From: Syntrophus sp. PtaU1.Bin005
GTDB taxonomy: Bacteria; Desulfobacterota; Syntrophia; Syntrophales; Syntrophaceae
DNA: 49,015 nucleotides
Reading direction: 5' to 3'
Assembly (NCBI GenBank): GCA_002067745.1
Contig: MVRU01000014.1
Coordinates: 1 to 49,015 of the forward strand
Shown: positions 33,794-42,596 of the stretch, in pieces
Layout: each line of letters begins with the position of its first letter
Numbering within the stretch: the stretch's first letter is position 1
Program-made: the position numbers and the translations under genes
Notes under the pieces: generated by a model
Told to the model about the DNA's origin: nothing
The model's database searches: none
What the model saw: the letters and a program-made list of their open reading frames with translations, nothing else

Positions 33794-34135
33794 ATGATTG
33801 TAAGACATCTGAATGACCCGGAAGTGCTTCAAACGACATATCGTGCCCATGGCGGCGGCATCGCCCGGATGATTCTGACCAGCCATTTCATGCAGGGCAT
33901 TGAATTTCTCGCTTATGCCTATTTGCCCAAGGGGAATACGCTGGAAGCACACATCGATCCCGTTGAAGAGATCTACTTCATTCTTCAGGGCGGCGGGTTG
34001 ATGCGTGTAGGCGATGACGAAAAGAGCGTAAAAGCCGGTGACGCCGTCTGGATCCCCGCCGGAGATCTCCACAGCCTGACCAACAACTCGGACGAAGACA
34101 CCGTGGTCCTGGTCGTCGCCGCTTATCCACGTTGA
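33794..34135 (+). CDS. Cupin-domain protein, first gene of the surface-sugar locus
   Basis: A 113-residue single-domain cupin. The core has motif 1 as LEAHIDPVEEIYFILQGGGLMRVGD and motif 2 as AGDAVWIPAGDLHSLTN. Three of the usual metal ligands can be picked out (His in AHI, Glu in EEIY, His in DLHS). A cupin of this size could be a sugar isomerase/epimerase, a small-molecule sensor or a metal-binding accessory protein; the sequence does not decide. AGGAGG six bases upstream of ATG 33794 is strong. Its stop is followed by the DPM-like transferase whose open frame begins in the overlapping TTG at 34132. Confidence 0.8.
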   Translation: MIVRHLNDPEVLQTTYRAHGGGIARMILTSHFMQGIEFLAYAYLPKGNTLEAHIDPVEEIYFILQGGGLMRVGDDEKSVKAGDAVWIPAGDLHSLTNNSDEDTVVLVVAAYPR

Positions 34136-34176
34136 GCCCTGAAGGGATCCGGCCATTGTCCGCCCGGAAACTTCAA

Positions 34177-35115
34177 ATGAAACATCCAGACCGCCCTGAA
34201 ATCAGCGTCGTCATTCCCGCGCACAATGAAGCCGCCAGTATCGGCGACATTGTCAAGCGCTCCTCCATCGTCCTGGAGGCCTGCAAATTATCCCATGAAA
34301 TCATCGTGGTTGACGACGGCTCAGAAGACGATACGGGCGAAAACGCCAGGTCCGTCGGCGCCGAAGTGATCCGCCACCCATATCCCATCGGAAACGGAGC
34401 AGCCGTCAAGACGGGCATCCGCAATACAAGGGGAAACATCCTGGTCATGCTCGACGCGGACGGGCAGCATGCCCCGGAAGACATCCCGCGTCTGCTGGAG
34501 CGGATGAACGCCTACGACATGGCAGTGGGCTCCCGCGATCGCCATTCAGCCACCCCCCTGCACCGGGATTTCGCCAATGCCGTTTACAATAAGTTCGCAT
34601 CCTACGTATGCAAAAGGAAGATTGACGACCTGACCTCAGGATTTCGCGCCATAAAGGCGGTCATCGCCCGTGAATTCGTCTCCCTGCTGCCCAACACCTT
34701 TTCCTACCCGACGACATTGACTCTGGCGGTTGTGCGCTCCGGCTACAGCCTGACTTATGTCCCTATCACCACGGCCCGCCGCATCGGGAAAAGCAAGATC
34801 CGCCTTTTCAGGGATGGAGCCCGATTTCTTCTGATCCTCTTAAAGATCGCCACCCTCTTCTCTCCCATGCGGGTCTTTCTCCCGGTCAGCTTCTTCATGT
34901 TCGCAGCGGGGCTTGGATATGGTCTCTTCAGAATTTTGACTCTGGACGGACGCTATGGCCCCACCTCCGCCATGCTCTTGACCATGTCCGTGGTCGTCTT
35001 CATGGTGGGGCTGGTTTCGGAACAGGTGGCCCAACTCCGGTATGAACGCACGGATCACCGGAGCCCCCAGCGACAACAGCATAATACGGGAAAGGAACAA
35101 ACCCATGAGCCTTGA
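34177..35115 (+). CDS. GT2 glycosyltransferase, DPM1/polyprenyl-phosphate sugar synthase-like, with two C-terminal membrane helices
   Basis: A 312-residue GT-A transferase. It opens EISVVIPAHNEAASIG, with nucleotide-binding VVDDGS (44-49) and the D-x-D-type DADGQH (93-98), then the DPM-family DLTSGFRAIK. Two hydrophobic segments at ~230-255 and ~268-292 anchor the C-terminus, as in polyprenyl-phosphate mannose/glucose synthases. The reaction would be sugar transfer from a nucleotide sugar to undecaprenyl phosphate; the sugar is unknown. ATG 34177 (GGAA nearby) is chosen over TTG 34132, which overlaps the previous stop. Its end overlaps the next cupin start by 11 bases. Confidence 0.88.
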   Translation: MKHPDRPEISVVIPAHNEAASIGDIVKRSSIVLEACKLSHEIIVVDDGSEDDTGENARSVGAEVIRHPYPIGNGAAVKTGIRNTRGNILVMLDADGQHAPEDIPRLLERMNAYDMAVGSRDRHSATPLHRDFANAVYNKFASYVCKRKIDDLTSGFRAIKAVIAREFVSLLPNTFSYPTTLTLAVVRSGYSLTYVPITTARRIGKSKIRLFRDGARFLLILLKIATLFSPMRVFLPVSFFMFAAGLGYGLFRILTLDGRYGPTSAMLLTMSVVVFMVGLVSEQVAQLRYERTDHRSPQRQQHNTGKEQTHEP

Positions 35116-35557
35116 AGAATCCGCCCCTCCCCTTGTCGAAACCATTTCTTCGGGGCTGGAGCCCCTTGCCCTGATCATCCGGGCAGAATATGACGAACCG
35201 GGCATCCGGTTTTTTACGCCTCCCACCTTTTCCCAGCAGGTGGCCTGCATGAAACATCCCCCCGGCCATACAATCGCTCCCCATGTTCACAACTTCCTCT
35301 TTCGACAGGTCATGTACACCCAGGAAGTCCTGATTATCCGGCGCGGCCGGATGAAGGTGAATCTCTTCTCTTCTGAGAGGGAGTTCATTGCCTCCCGGAT
35401 TCTGGAAAGTGGAGATCTCATTCTGCTGTGCGGTGGAGGACATTCCTTTGAAATGCTCGAGGAGACCTCGATGATCGAGGTGAAGCAGGGGCCGTATGCC
35501 GGCGAGGAGGATAAGACACGTTTTGCAACCAGGGAGACGGACAATGATTCCCGTTAA
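35105..35557 (+). CDS. Second cupin-domain protein of the surface-sugar locus
   Basis: A 150-residue cupin with metal-ligand-like His residues in HTIAPHVHNF, a YTQEVLIIRRGRMKV strand pair and a second motif GDLILLCGGGHSFEML. It ends IEVKQGPYAGEEDKTRF. From memory, close relatives with the same GGHxFEMLEE...EVKQGPY phrase are found in O-antigen and capsule loci beside DegT aminotransferases and GT2 enzymes; their biochemical role is not established. The start overlaps the end of the GT2 gene and its stop overlaps the start of the DegT gene by 14 bases, so the three are translated together. The chosen ATG has AGGA eight bases upstream. Confidence 0.82.
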   Translation: MSLEESAPPLVETISSGLEPLALIIRAEYDEPGIRFFTPPTFSQQVACMKHPPGHTIAPHVHNFLFRQVMYTQEVLIIRRGRMKVNLFSSEREFIASRILESGDLILLCGGGHSFEMLEETSMIEVKQGPYAGEEDKTRFATRETDNDSR

Positions 35558-36701
35558 TGAACCTTTGATTGGAGCAAGGGAGGAGGAATACGTTCTGGAA
35601 TGCCTCCGTACGGGGTGGATTTCCTCATCCGGTCGCTTTATTGAGAGGTTTGAAGAGGGATGGGCCACGTATTGCGGACAGAAATTCGGTATTGCCGTGA
35701 GCAACGGAACGACAGCTCTGCAGGTCGCCGTGGGCTGCCTCGGTCTGAAACCGGGGGATCTGGTTATCATACCGACCTTCACCATTATTTCCTGCGCCCT
35801 GGCCGTGATTTACAACGGGGGGATTCCGGTTCTTGCGGATTGTGACCCGAGGACCTGGTGCCTCTCCCCTGAAGGGGTTAAAGAGGCCGTGGAACGGGAA
35901 ACAAAAAAAGGAAACGGCCACAGGCTGAAAGCCATCATGCCCGTTCATATTTACGGTCATCCCGTGGACATGGACCCTCTCGAAGAGTTGGCGGAGGCTT
36001 ATTCCCTGGCGATCATTGAAGACGCCGCCGAGGCCCATGGCACGGAATATTTGAGCGGGCGCATGGGAAGCAGTCCGGCATGGAAGCGGTGCGGTGGACT
36101 GGGCGACCTGGGCGTATTCAGTTTTTATGCAAACAAGGCCATTACAACCGGTGAAGGGGGCATGGTCATCACCAGCAACGCAATCTTCGCCGAAAGGGCG
36201 CGTAATCTGCGCAACCTCTGCTTTCTCCCGGAGCAGCGTTTTCTGCATACTGAAGCCGGCCATAATTTCCGCATGACAAATCTCCAGGCTGCCATCGGGG
36301 TGGCGCAACTGGAACGGATAGAAGCCATCCTGGAGAAGAAAAAGGCCATCGGTAAAGCTTATTGCGAGCACCTGAAAGATATCCCCAGCCTGCAGCTTCC
36401 CGTTGAAGAGCCCTGGGCAAAATCGATCTACTGGATGTTCGGGATCGTACTCCACGAAGATACGGACATGAATGCCTCACAAATGGCACAGCGCTTGCGT
36501 GATAAAGGCATCGATACCCGGCCGTTTTTCCTCGGCATGCACGAGCAGCCCGTTTTTCAGCAGATGGGGCTTTTCGGGAACGAACACTATCCCGTTGCGG
36601 AGCGGCTGGCCCGCAGAGGGCTTTATCTGCCTTCAGGACTGACGCTCACGGAATCCCAGATTGATGAAGTTGCAGAAGCCGTAAAAGAAATCCTGCGTTG
36701 A
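35544..36701 (+). CDS. DegT/DnrJ/EryC1-family sugar aminotransferase
   Basis: A 385-residue PLP enzyme that aminates a nucleotide-bound keto-sugar (perosamine synthetase-like). Features: IPVNEPLIG start, SSGRFIERFE, SNGTTALQVA for PLP phosphate binding, IIEDAAEAHG with Asp160, and the PLP Lys198 in FYANKAITTGEGG. The C-terminal half has RMTNLQAAIGVAQLERI, usual for the family. The amino sugar should go into the polysaccharide built by the following transferases, or possibly serve lipid A modification. ATG 35544 has AGGGAG seven bases upstream and overlaps the cupin gene. No 4,6-dehydratase that would make its substrate is in the window. Confidence 0.92.
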   Translation: MIPVNEPLIGAREEEYVLECLRTGWISSSGRFIERFEEGWATYCGQKFGIAVSNGTTALQVAVGCLGLKPGDLVIIPTFTIISCALAVIYNGGIPVLADCDPRTWCLSPEGVKEAVERETKKGNGHRLKAIMPVHIYGHPVDMDPLEELAEAYSLAIIEDAAEAHGTEYLSGRMGSSPAWKRCGGLGDLGVFSFYANKAITTGEGGMVITSNAIFAERARNLRNLCFLPEQRFLHTEAGHNFRMTNLQAAIGVAQLERIEAILEKKKAIGKAYCEHLKDIPSLQLPVEEPWAKSIYWMFGIVLHEDTDMNASQMAQRLRDKGIDTRPFFLGMHEQPVFQQMGLFGNEHYPVAERLARRGLYLPSGLTLTESQIDEVAEAVKEILR

Positions 36702-36768
36702 AACTCTGCACCAGCGGCAGATAAAAGACGGGGCCTGAAAATTTTATTGTTTTCTTCCACATTTTGCC

Positions 36769-37542
36769 ATGACCAGCTCACCTTTTCAGAAAGACTATGC
36801 GGAAGCGTATGATGCCCTCTATCAGGACAAGGATTATCCGTCCGAGTGCGATCTCGTTGAAGAGATCTTCAGAAAATACGCATCGGGCAAGATCCGGACA
36901 ATTCTCGATCTGGGCTGCGGAACGGGCAATCATGCCATTCCACTGGCCTGCCGGGGATACCAGGTCACCGGGGTCGATCTCGCGGAAGACATGCTCCAGC
37001 AAGCCAGGTTAAAAGCGCAATTTCTGACAACAGGACAACTTGCGTTTCTGCTTCGAGACCTGCGTCAGTTATCGCTCCCTGATCCATTCGACGCGGTCCT
37101 GATGATGTTCGCCGTACTGGGCTATTCAACGACCAATGACGATGTTCTGGCCGCGCTCAATACAGTCAGCCGCCACCTGAAACCAGGCGGCTTATTTATT
37201 TGTGATGTCTGGTACGGCCCCGCTGTTTTGGTGCAGAAGCCCGCGACAAAAGAAAAAACAATACAGACTCCAGAAGGTACCATCATCCGGAATGCATCAG
37301 GGAGTCTGGATATTTTTCACCATCTTTGCACTGTTCATTATTCCCTGCGGTATTTTAGAAATGGTGAAATTTTCAGGGAAGCTGAAGAGAACCACACCAT
37401 GCGCTACTTCTTCCCGCAGGAATTGGCCTTTTTCATGAGACAGGCAGGTTTGGAACAAATCGACATCAGCGACATCAATGATCTATCGCGGCTCCCCAGC
37501 GAGGGTACATGGAATGTTCTTGTGGCGGGCAGAAAAGTATAG
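36769..37542 (+). CDS. SAM-dependent class I methyltransferase
   Basis: A 257-residue methyltransferase with motif I ILDLGCGTGNHAIPLA (45-60), the acidic loop VTGVDLAEDML, and PDPFDAVLMMFAVLGYST. The C-terminal part contains HTMRYFFPQELAFFMRQAGLE, as in small-molecule or sugar methyltransferases. The substrate is unknown; methylation of a sugar residue or glycan end is inferred from location. There is no clear ribosome site before ATG 36769 and a 67-base gap to the DegT gene, so expression may depend on a promoter in that gap. Confidence 0.85.
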   Translation: MTSSPFQKDYAEAYDALYQDKDYPSECDLVEEIFRKYASGKIRTILDLGCGTGNHAIPLACRGYQVTGVDLAEDMLQQARLKAQFLTTGQLAFLLRDLRQLSLPDPFDAVLMMFAVLGYSTTNDDVLAALNTVSRHLKPGGLFICDVWYGPAVLVQKPATKEKTIQTPEGTIIRNASGSLDIFHHLCTVHYSLRYFRNGEIFREAEENHTMRYFFPQELAFFMRQAGLEQIDISDINDLSRLPSEGTWNVLVAGRKV

Positions 37543-37673
37543 AGTCCCACAGAATACTTTCAATCCCTCAATTTCATCACCGCCGGTCATAAATTCGGAC
37601 AAGAAATGCTTAATCAAATGGGTGGCCCTATAAACCTTCCTATCCAAATTCAGAAACCAGCAACGGGGCACTG

Positions 37674-39143
37674 ATGAACGGAGAATCCATCACCACGAAA
37701 ATCGCGCGATCGGTTAAGTGGTCAGCCCTGACAGAAGTCGTATCACGAGTAGCCTCACCGCTTATTTTTGTCATATTGGCGCGCATTCTTACACCGGAAG
37801 ACTTCGGGGTGATGGCAACGGCTATGGTTGTCATCAGCTTTGCTCAAATGTTCTGGGATGCAGGCCTTGGAAAAACTTTAATCCAGATTAATGAAGCCTG
37901 CGAGGACGCCGCTCATGTGGTTTTCTGGACATGTCTTGGAATGTCCATCGTTATCTATTTTATACTTTTCCTAGCGTCTCCGTCACTGGCCGTTTTTTTC
38001 GATAGTCCGGACTCTGTCGCTATTCTGCGAGTCCTTGGTCTTCAAATTATCTTAGCAGCCTTGTCATCCACCCCATACGCCCTTTTTGCCCGTAAGTTCG
38101 ATTTTCATCGACTCTTTTGGATCAAATTGATCACAGCTTTCGTTCCGGGATTCATTTCTATTCCCCTGGCCCTACAGGGCTATGGCATCTGGGCTCTTGT
38201 GATTGGAACCATTTCTGGCCAGGTTTTAAATCTTGCCTTAATGTACCATTTCAGTTCGTGGTATCCCAGGTGGCGATATAATTTTACGCTTGCCAGAAAA
38301 ATGTTTCAGTTTGGCATGTGGGTTTTTGCTGAAAGTTTTGGCGGATGGCTGATTGTTTGGGGGGATAGCCTCATCGTAGGCCACGTCCTTGGCGTTCATG
38401 ATCTTGGCATATATCGAACAGGATGGATGGTCGTGACAATCATTTTTGGAATTGTGTTGAATCCGCTTTTACCCGTCATATATCCTGCTTTCTCGCGTCT
38501 TCAAGACGACTGGTCCAAACTGACGGAAGTGTTCTTCAAAACAAATCGCATCATCATGGCGTTGGCGTTACCGATAGGTTTTGGTCTTTTAGTGACGGGG
38601 CCTTATATAGCCACCTTATTTTTTGGACCGGTATGGAAGGACATCGGAATTACAATACAGATTTTGGGGCTTACCTATGCAGCCAGCTGGATGGTCAGCC
38701 TGAATCATGAGTTGTACCGCGGGATGGGAAAACCTGATGTCAACACAAAACTGATTTTCTTCTTTATCCTTTATTATTTGCCGTCATACTACATAGCCGC
38801 TCAACATGGGCTTACAACCTTTCTGTGTGCGCGTTTGATCGTTTGTGTATCCACAATTCCTATTCATGCTGTTGTCTGTATGCGCGTTTTGAACATTTCC
38901 TTTTTTTACCTATGGACGGAAGGCAAGAAATTGATATTTATTTCAACTCTGATGAGCATCGCTGTTGTTGTCTCAAATTGGTCGATTACCGCTTCATTTC
39001 CCGACATGCCAATCATTATTCAACTTATGATCATGGTATCTGTAGGATTTTTTTCGTATATCGGGTTACTCACAACCCTGGATAAGGTATTTGTTCTACA
39101 AACATCTGCTCTGTTCCACAAAGCTGTTCACATCGAGAAATAA
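37674..39143 (+). CDS. Wzx-type polysaccharide/oligosaccharide flippase
   Basis: A 489-residue membrane protein with about 12-14 hydrophobic segments. It begins TTKIARSVKWSALTEVVSRVASPLIFVILARILTPEDFG-type sequence (spread over residues ~5-45), the hallmark of MOP-superfamily lipopolysaccharide flippases. It would move lipid-linked sugar units across the inner membrane. The gene is distinctly AT-richer than its neighbours: a sampled line (38281-38340) has 22 G/C in 60, against 36 in 60 at 13201-13260. No good ribosome site is seen before ATG 37674. No Wzy polymerase accompanies it in the window. Confidence 0.9.
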   Translation: MNGESITTKIARSVKWSALTEVVSRVASPLIFVILARILTPEDFGVMATAMVVISFAQMFWDAGLGKTLIQINEACEDAAHVVFWTCLGMSIVIYFILFLASPSLAVFFDSPDSVAILRVLGLQIILAALSSTPYALFARKFDFHRLFWIKLITAFVPGFISIPLALQGYGIWALVIGTISGQVLNLALMYHFSSWYPRWRYNFTLARKMFQFGMWVFAESFGGWLIVWGDSLIVGHVLGVHDLGIYRTGWMVVTIIFGIVLNPLLPVIYPAFSRLQDDWSKLTEVFFKTNRIIMALALPIGFGLLVTGPYIATLFFGPVWKDIGITIQILGLTYAASWMVSLNHELYRGMGKPDVNTKLIFFFILYYLPSYYIAAQHGLTTFLCARLIVCVSTIPIHAVVCMRVLNISFFYLWTEGKKLIFISTLMSIAVVVSNWSITASFPDMPIIIQLMIMVSVGFFSYIGLLTTLDKVFVLQTSALFHKAVHIEK

Positions 39144-39286
39144 AAGCTCATACAGGAACAAAGGCTTACGGGTTCTGCCTTGTCATACCATAACGGAATT
39201 TAATGATTTTAATAAAGTTTTGCACGATGCAGCGATTGGAAATCCAGAAACATCATTGAGAAGATCAAATTAGATTCGATATTAAA
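39144..39286. other. AT-rich gap between the flippase and the first GT2 of the block
   Basis: 143 bases of low-GC sequence. A short frame runs across it but shows no domain character. I see no clear promoter or terminator. Confidence 0.35.
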
Positions 39287-40303
39287 ATGCATGTATCCAT
39301 TATCATCCCAACTTACAATCGGGCAGCATACCTAAATGATCTGTTGAAATCATTGATTGATCAAGAGAAGCGGGCTTTTTTTGACTACGAGGCTCTCATT
39401 GTCGATAACGGCTCGACGGATAGCACTCCCAGCGTGTGTGAAAAGCTTATTGCCCAATACGGGGAACAGAATGTTCGTTACATCAACGAACCAGTACCCG
39501 GATTGCTTGCCGCTCGTCACAGGGGAGTTATTGAGTCAGAAGGCGATATTCTTATTTTCATTGATGATGACATTATCCCGGGACAAAATTGGCTCATTTC
39601 AATAGCGGATACATTCCTCGAGCAAAATGTGCATCTGGTTGGAGGTAAAAGTTTGCCTGTTTACGAAGAATCGCCACCTTCATGGCACCAGGCGCTATGG
39701 ACGCAAGTTTCCGAAATTAAAAGCTCTTGCGGTTATCTTAGCCTTCTGGATTATGGGGAGACCTATTGCGAAATAGATCATTCCTTTATTTGGGGACTGA
39801 ACTATGCCGTTCGAAAAAATAGTTTAAAGTTGGCAGGCGGCTTCCACCCCGATGGTTTACCTTGGCACCTCCGTAAATTACGCGGTGACGGTGAGAGCGG
39901 TTTGTCCCATTCTCTTAAATCCCATGGCCTTAAGGCAATCTATCACCCCGCTGCTACCGTTTATCACAGAATTTCCAAAGACCGATTAAGCCTGGATTAC
40001 ATTTCAAAACGTAGTTACTTACAGGGAATATCGGACTCTTATACACAAATACGGTCACAGAATGGTTGTCATGCGCCGGAAGAATCAATGAAATTGCGGA
40101 TATCAAAAAGGATCAACAAATTAACTTCATTATTATCTCTTTTAAAAGATTCGAAAAAAAGGAATTTTTTTAATGTTTTCAGCACAATTAGTCAGGCATA
40201 TCAGGAAGGCTTTTCCTACCATCAACAAGAGGCAATGAAAAGTTCCAGATTAATGGATTGGATTTTAAAAGAAAATTATTGGGACTATCGTCTTCCAGAA
40301 TAA
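39287..40303 (+). CDS. GT2-family glycosyltransferase
   Basis: A 338-residue GT-A transferase: VSIIIPTYNRAAYLNDLL at the start, the nucleotide site IVDNGSTDST and the metal-binding IFIDDDIIPG. The acceptor half contains FIWGLNYAVRKNSLKLAGGF and a conserved-looking RGDGESGLSH. No membrane segment is evident, so it works at the inner face. The AT-rich composition matches the flippase, suggesting they moved together. The stop is directly followed by the next start (TAA then ATG). Confidence 0.9.
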   Translation: MHVSIIIPTYNRAAYLNDLLKSLIDQEKRAFFDYEALIVDNGSTDSTPSVCEKLIAQYGEQNVRYINEPVPGLLAARHRGVIESEGDILIFIDDDIIPGQNWLISIADTFLEQNVHLVGGKSLPVYEESPPSWHQALWTQVSEIKSSCGYLSLLDYGETYCEIDHSFIWGLNYAVRKNSLKLAGGFHPDGLPWHLRKLRGDGESGLSHSLKSHGLKAIYHPAATVYHRISKDRLSLDYISKRSYLQGISDSYTQIRSQNGCHAPEESMKLRISKRINKLTSLLSLLKDSKKRNFFNVFSTISQAYQEGFSYHQQEAMKSSRLMDWILKENYWDYRLPE

Positions 40304-41584
40304 ATGACTAAAAATCAAACCATCGGAATATTTCAGGCTGAATGGCCACTTCAATCACAGACTATTTCCTGCGCAAAAATGCTGGTAAAGGCAGGATTCC
40401 CGGTGGAGTTGTTTCTCTATGATGCAAAGGATCTTGCCGGTTTGCCTTTTCTAGCCAATATACCTGAAATTCGCGTACACAATTTTTCAAGAAGAGAAAC
40501 CCTTTCGCCTGGCAGAAAAAAGTTCATCAAGAAGCTCCCACCGGGAAAACTAAAAAAAATCAAGTGCATTCTTTTAAGAAAATACTTTTATTTCGCCACC
40601 CATTTATATCGATGCAACCCGCTTCCGCTCTATAGGCATTTATTTCCTCTGCCTTCCTGGTTAATTCAATCTTCTGAAAAAATTATCGAATCCAGAAAGT
40701 ATAACTGTTTTATCGGCGTGGAAAAAAAGGGGTTAAGCTGGGCAGGTTGGCATGGCGTAAAATTCAATATTCCCTTTATCTATCACAGCCTGGAACTTTA
40801 CACATACCGACATCCCGATCTTTATGAAATCCCCAAAGGGGTCCGCACAAAGATCGCTGAAGAATATTTTCACAAAAAGAGTGCGGCCACGATCGTACAG
40901 GACCCCGAGCGGGGGCGGATTCTATTGCAGGATAACGGCCTTAAGGAAACGCAGCTTCTATACCTTCCCGTCTCCGTTCTCAACGATACCGACAGAAGCA
41001 GGGATCATGACACCCATCTCCACGAAAAGTTCCATTTACCGAAGAATCAAATTCTGATCATCCAATTCGGTTTGTTTTACGACAGGCGCTATACGGTCGA
41101 ACTTGTGAGAACCGCTCAGAGATTCCCCGAGAACTGGTCTCTCGTACTGCATGGATACGGGCTTTCCGAGGCCTACCTCAACCAGATTCAAGAAGCGAAC
41201 AAGAACAACAGGGTGATTTTGTCTTTGGAACTGGTCCCGCCGGACCAAATCCAAAATGTCATCAATTCCGCCCACATCGGTTTGTCATTTTATGCGCCGT
41301 CAAATGACAATGACCGATTGACGGCTTATGCATCGGAGAAAATGGCCTTATACCAGAAATATGGCCTCCCGTTTATTGCCTTTGATTATTCCGGCTACAG
41401 GAAAGTGGCCGAGCAGTTTAAAAGCGGCGTTGTCATTCAATCCCTCGGCCAGTTGCCGGAAGCCATCGAGGTCCTCCTTTCATCCTATGAAATGTATCGT
41501 GAAAACGCCTTTTCCTGTTTTTCGGAATGTTATGACTATGCAAAAAATTTCAGGAGGGTCATTGATTTTCTCAAGACCTCATAG
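40304..41584 (+). CDS. Divergent GT-B (GT4-like) glycosyltransferase
   Basis: A 426-residue protein. The N-terminal half begins IGIFQAEWPLQSQTISCAKML, a donor/acceptor-domain opening seen in GT-B enzymes. The C-terminal half has the GT4-like order: a strand-start IIQFGLFYDRRYTVELVRTA, a LVLHGYG segment, LVPPDQIQNVINSAHIGLSFY, and ASEKMALYQKYGLPFIA in place of the usual E-x7-E block. The overall match to Glycos_transf_1 is weak, so the class is inferred from pattern and neighbourhood. No ribosome site is seen at its start, which abuts the previous stop. The first half is AT-rich, the second closer to the surrounding composition. Confidence 0.7.
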   Translation: MTKNQTIGIFQAEWPLQSQTISCAKMLVKAGFPVELFLYDAKDLAGLPFLANIPEIRVHNFSRRETLSPGRKKFIKKLPPGKLKKIKCILLRKYFYFATHLYRCNPLPLYRHLFPLPSWLIQSSEKIIESRKYNCFIGVEKKGLSWAGWHGVKFNIPFIYHSLELYTYRHPDLYEIPKGVRTKIAEEYFHKKSAATIVQDPERGRILLQDNGLKETQLLYLPVSVLNDTDRSRDHDTHLHEKFHLPKNQILIIQFGLFYDRRYTVELVRTAQRFPENWSLVLHGYGLSEAYLNQIQEANKNNRVILSLELVPPDQIQNVINSAHIGLSFYAPSNDNDRLTAYASEKMALYQKYGLPFIAFDYSGYRKVAEQFKSGVVIQSLGQLPEAIEVLLSSYEMYRENAFSCFSECYDYAKNFRRVIDFLKTS

Positions 41585-41638
41585 TCTCATGTATTGCCTC
41601 TCTTCCTTCGGCCCCTTTTTGCGCCAGGCGGATCTTCA

Positions 41639-42556
41639 ATGATTTCAGAAGCCGGACTTGTATCTGTCGTCATCCCCGCTTTCAACAGAGCGGAATTTCT
41701 ACGGAAAGCGGTGAAAAGTGTCCTTTCGCAAACCTATCCCGATCTCGAGGTGATTCTTGTTGACGACGGCTCGACGGACGATTCCTTCAAGGTCATGAAG
41801 GAGCTGCAGGCTCATGATCATCGCATCGCATGTTTTCGTCATGGGAAAAACGCCGGGGCACAGGCGGCACGAAACACCGGAATCAGGAACGCCCGGGGGA
41901 AATGGATTGCCTTCCAGGATTCCGATGATGAATGGATGCCAGACAAGATTGAACGACAAGTGGCCGCTTTATCGACGCAGAAATTCGATCCCTGGACGGT
42001 TGTCCATACAAACTGCCTGAAATACGATGGCAATACCGGGATGAAAGAACTCTGGAACCTGCCTGTTGTGGAAGGAAAACACGCGTATGCGGCCATGCTC
42101 AGGAATCCAGGCCCGACGTTTTCATCCCTGTTGACCTCGAAATCCGTCTTGGAAACGATAGGATTTCTCGATGAAAAAACCCCGTCTTATCAAGAGTGGG
42201 ACACCTCCCTGGCACTGGCCCGATACTGCCGTTTTATCCATATCCGGGAGCCCCTCTTCATCTATACACTTCATAACCAGGACCGAATTTCCAGGGATAT
42301 CAGAAGGGACATTGTCGGCTACCAGTTTGTTCTCAAAAAATATGAAAAAGATATCAAGGAACATTGTGGTATAAAGACATGGAACGATCATCTGCTTCAT
42401 CAGTCGTTGAAGTGCATCCGTTTCCGGCATCTTGAATTGTTTGATCTCTGTTCGCAGGATATCAACAGCAGATTTTTGTCGGGGGCGCTGAACCTCATCA
42501 GGCCGTCTGCCTTCACAGCATCTATTCTATTAAAATTGTTACATTTATTAAAATAA
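41639..42556 (+). CDS. GT2-family glycosyltransferase
   Basis: A 305-residue GT-A transferase with VSVVIPAFNRAEFLRKAV, ILVDDGSTDDS and the metal-binding block IAFQDSDDEWMPDKIERQ. This E/D-x-D-DEW pattern is typical of GT2 enzymes in O-antigen loci. ATG 41639 is chosen for the AGGCGG seven bases upstream; the open frame to 41594 adds 15 unlikely residues. It lies 54 bases after the GT-B gene and is followed by a 40-base gap. Confidence 0.9.
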   Translation: MISEAGLVSVVIPAFNRAEFLRKAVKSVLSQTYPDLEVILVDDGSTDDSFKVMKELQAHDHRIACFRHGKNAGAQAARNTGIRNARGKWIAFQDSDDEWMPDKIERQVAALSTQKFDPWTVVHTNCLKYDGNTGMKELWNLPVVEGKHAYAAMLRNPGPTFSSLLTSKSVLETIGFLDEKTPSYQEWDTSLALARYCRFIHIREPLFIYTLHNQDRISRDIRRDIVGYQFVLKKYEKDIKEHCGIKTWNDHLLHQSLKCIRFRHLELFDLCSQDINSRFLSGALNLIRPSAFTASILLKLLHLLK

Positions 42557-42596
42557 CTCCCCATGCGAACAACCATGAAAATGTCATCCGGTACCC

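Noticed and set aside
35544-36701. DegT enzyme as the missing GnnB of lipid A synthesis
   Set aside because: It is translationally coupled to cupin and GT2 genes in a sugar locus, which favours an O-antigen or capsule amino sugar; kept only as a remote alternative.
39091-39273. Small frame overlapping the end of the flippase gene and the following gap
   Set aside because: The first half is out of frame with a certain gene, and the rest has no ribosome site or motif.
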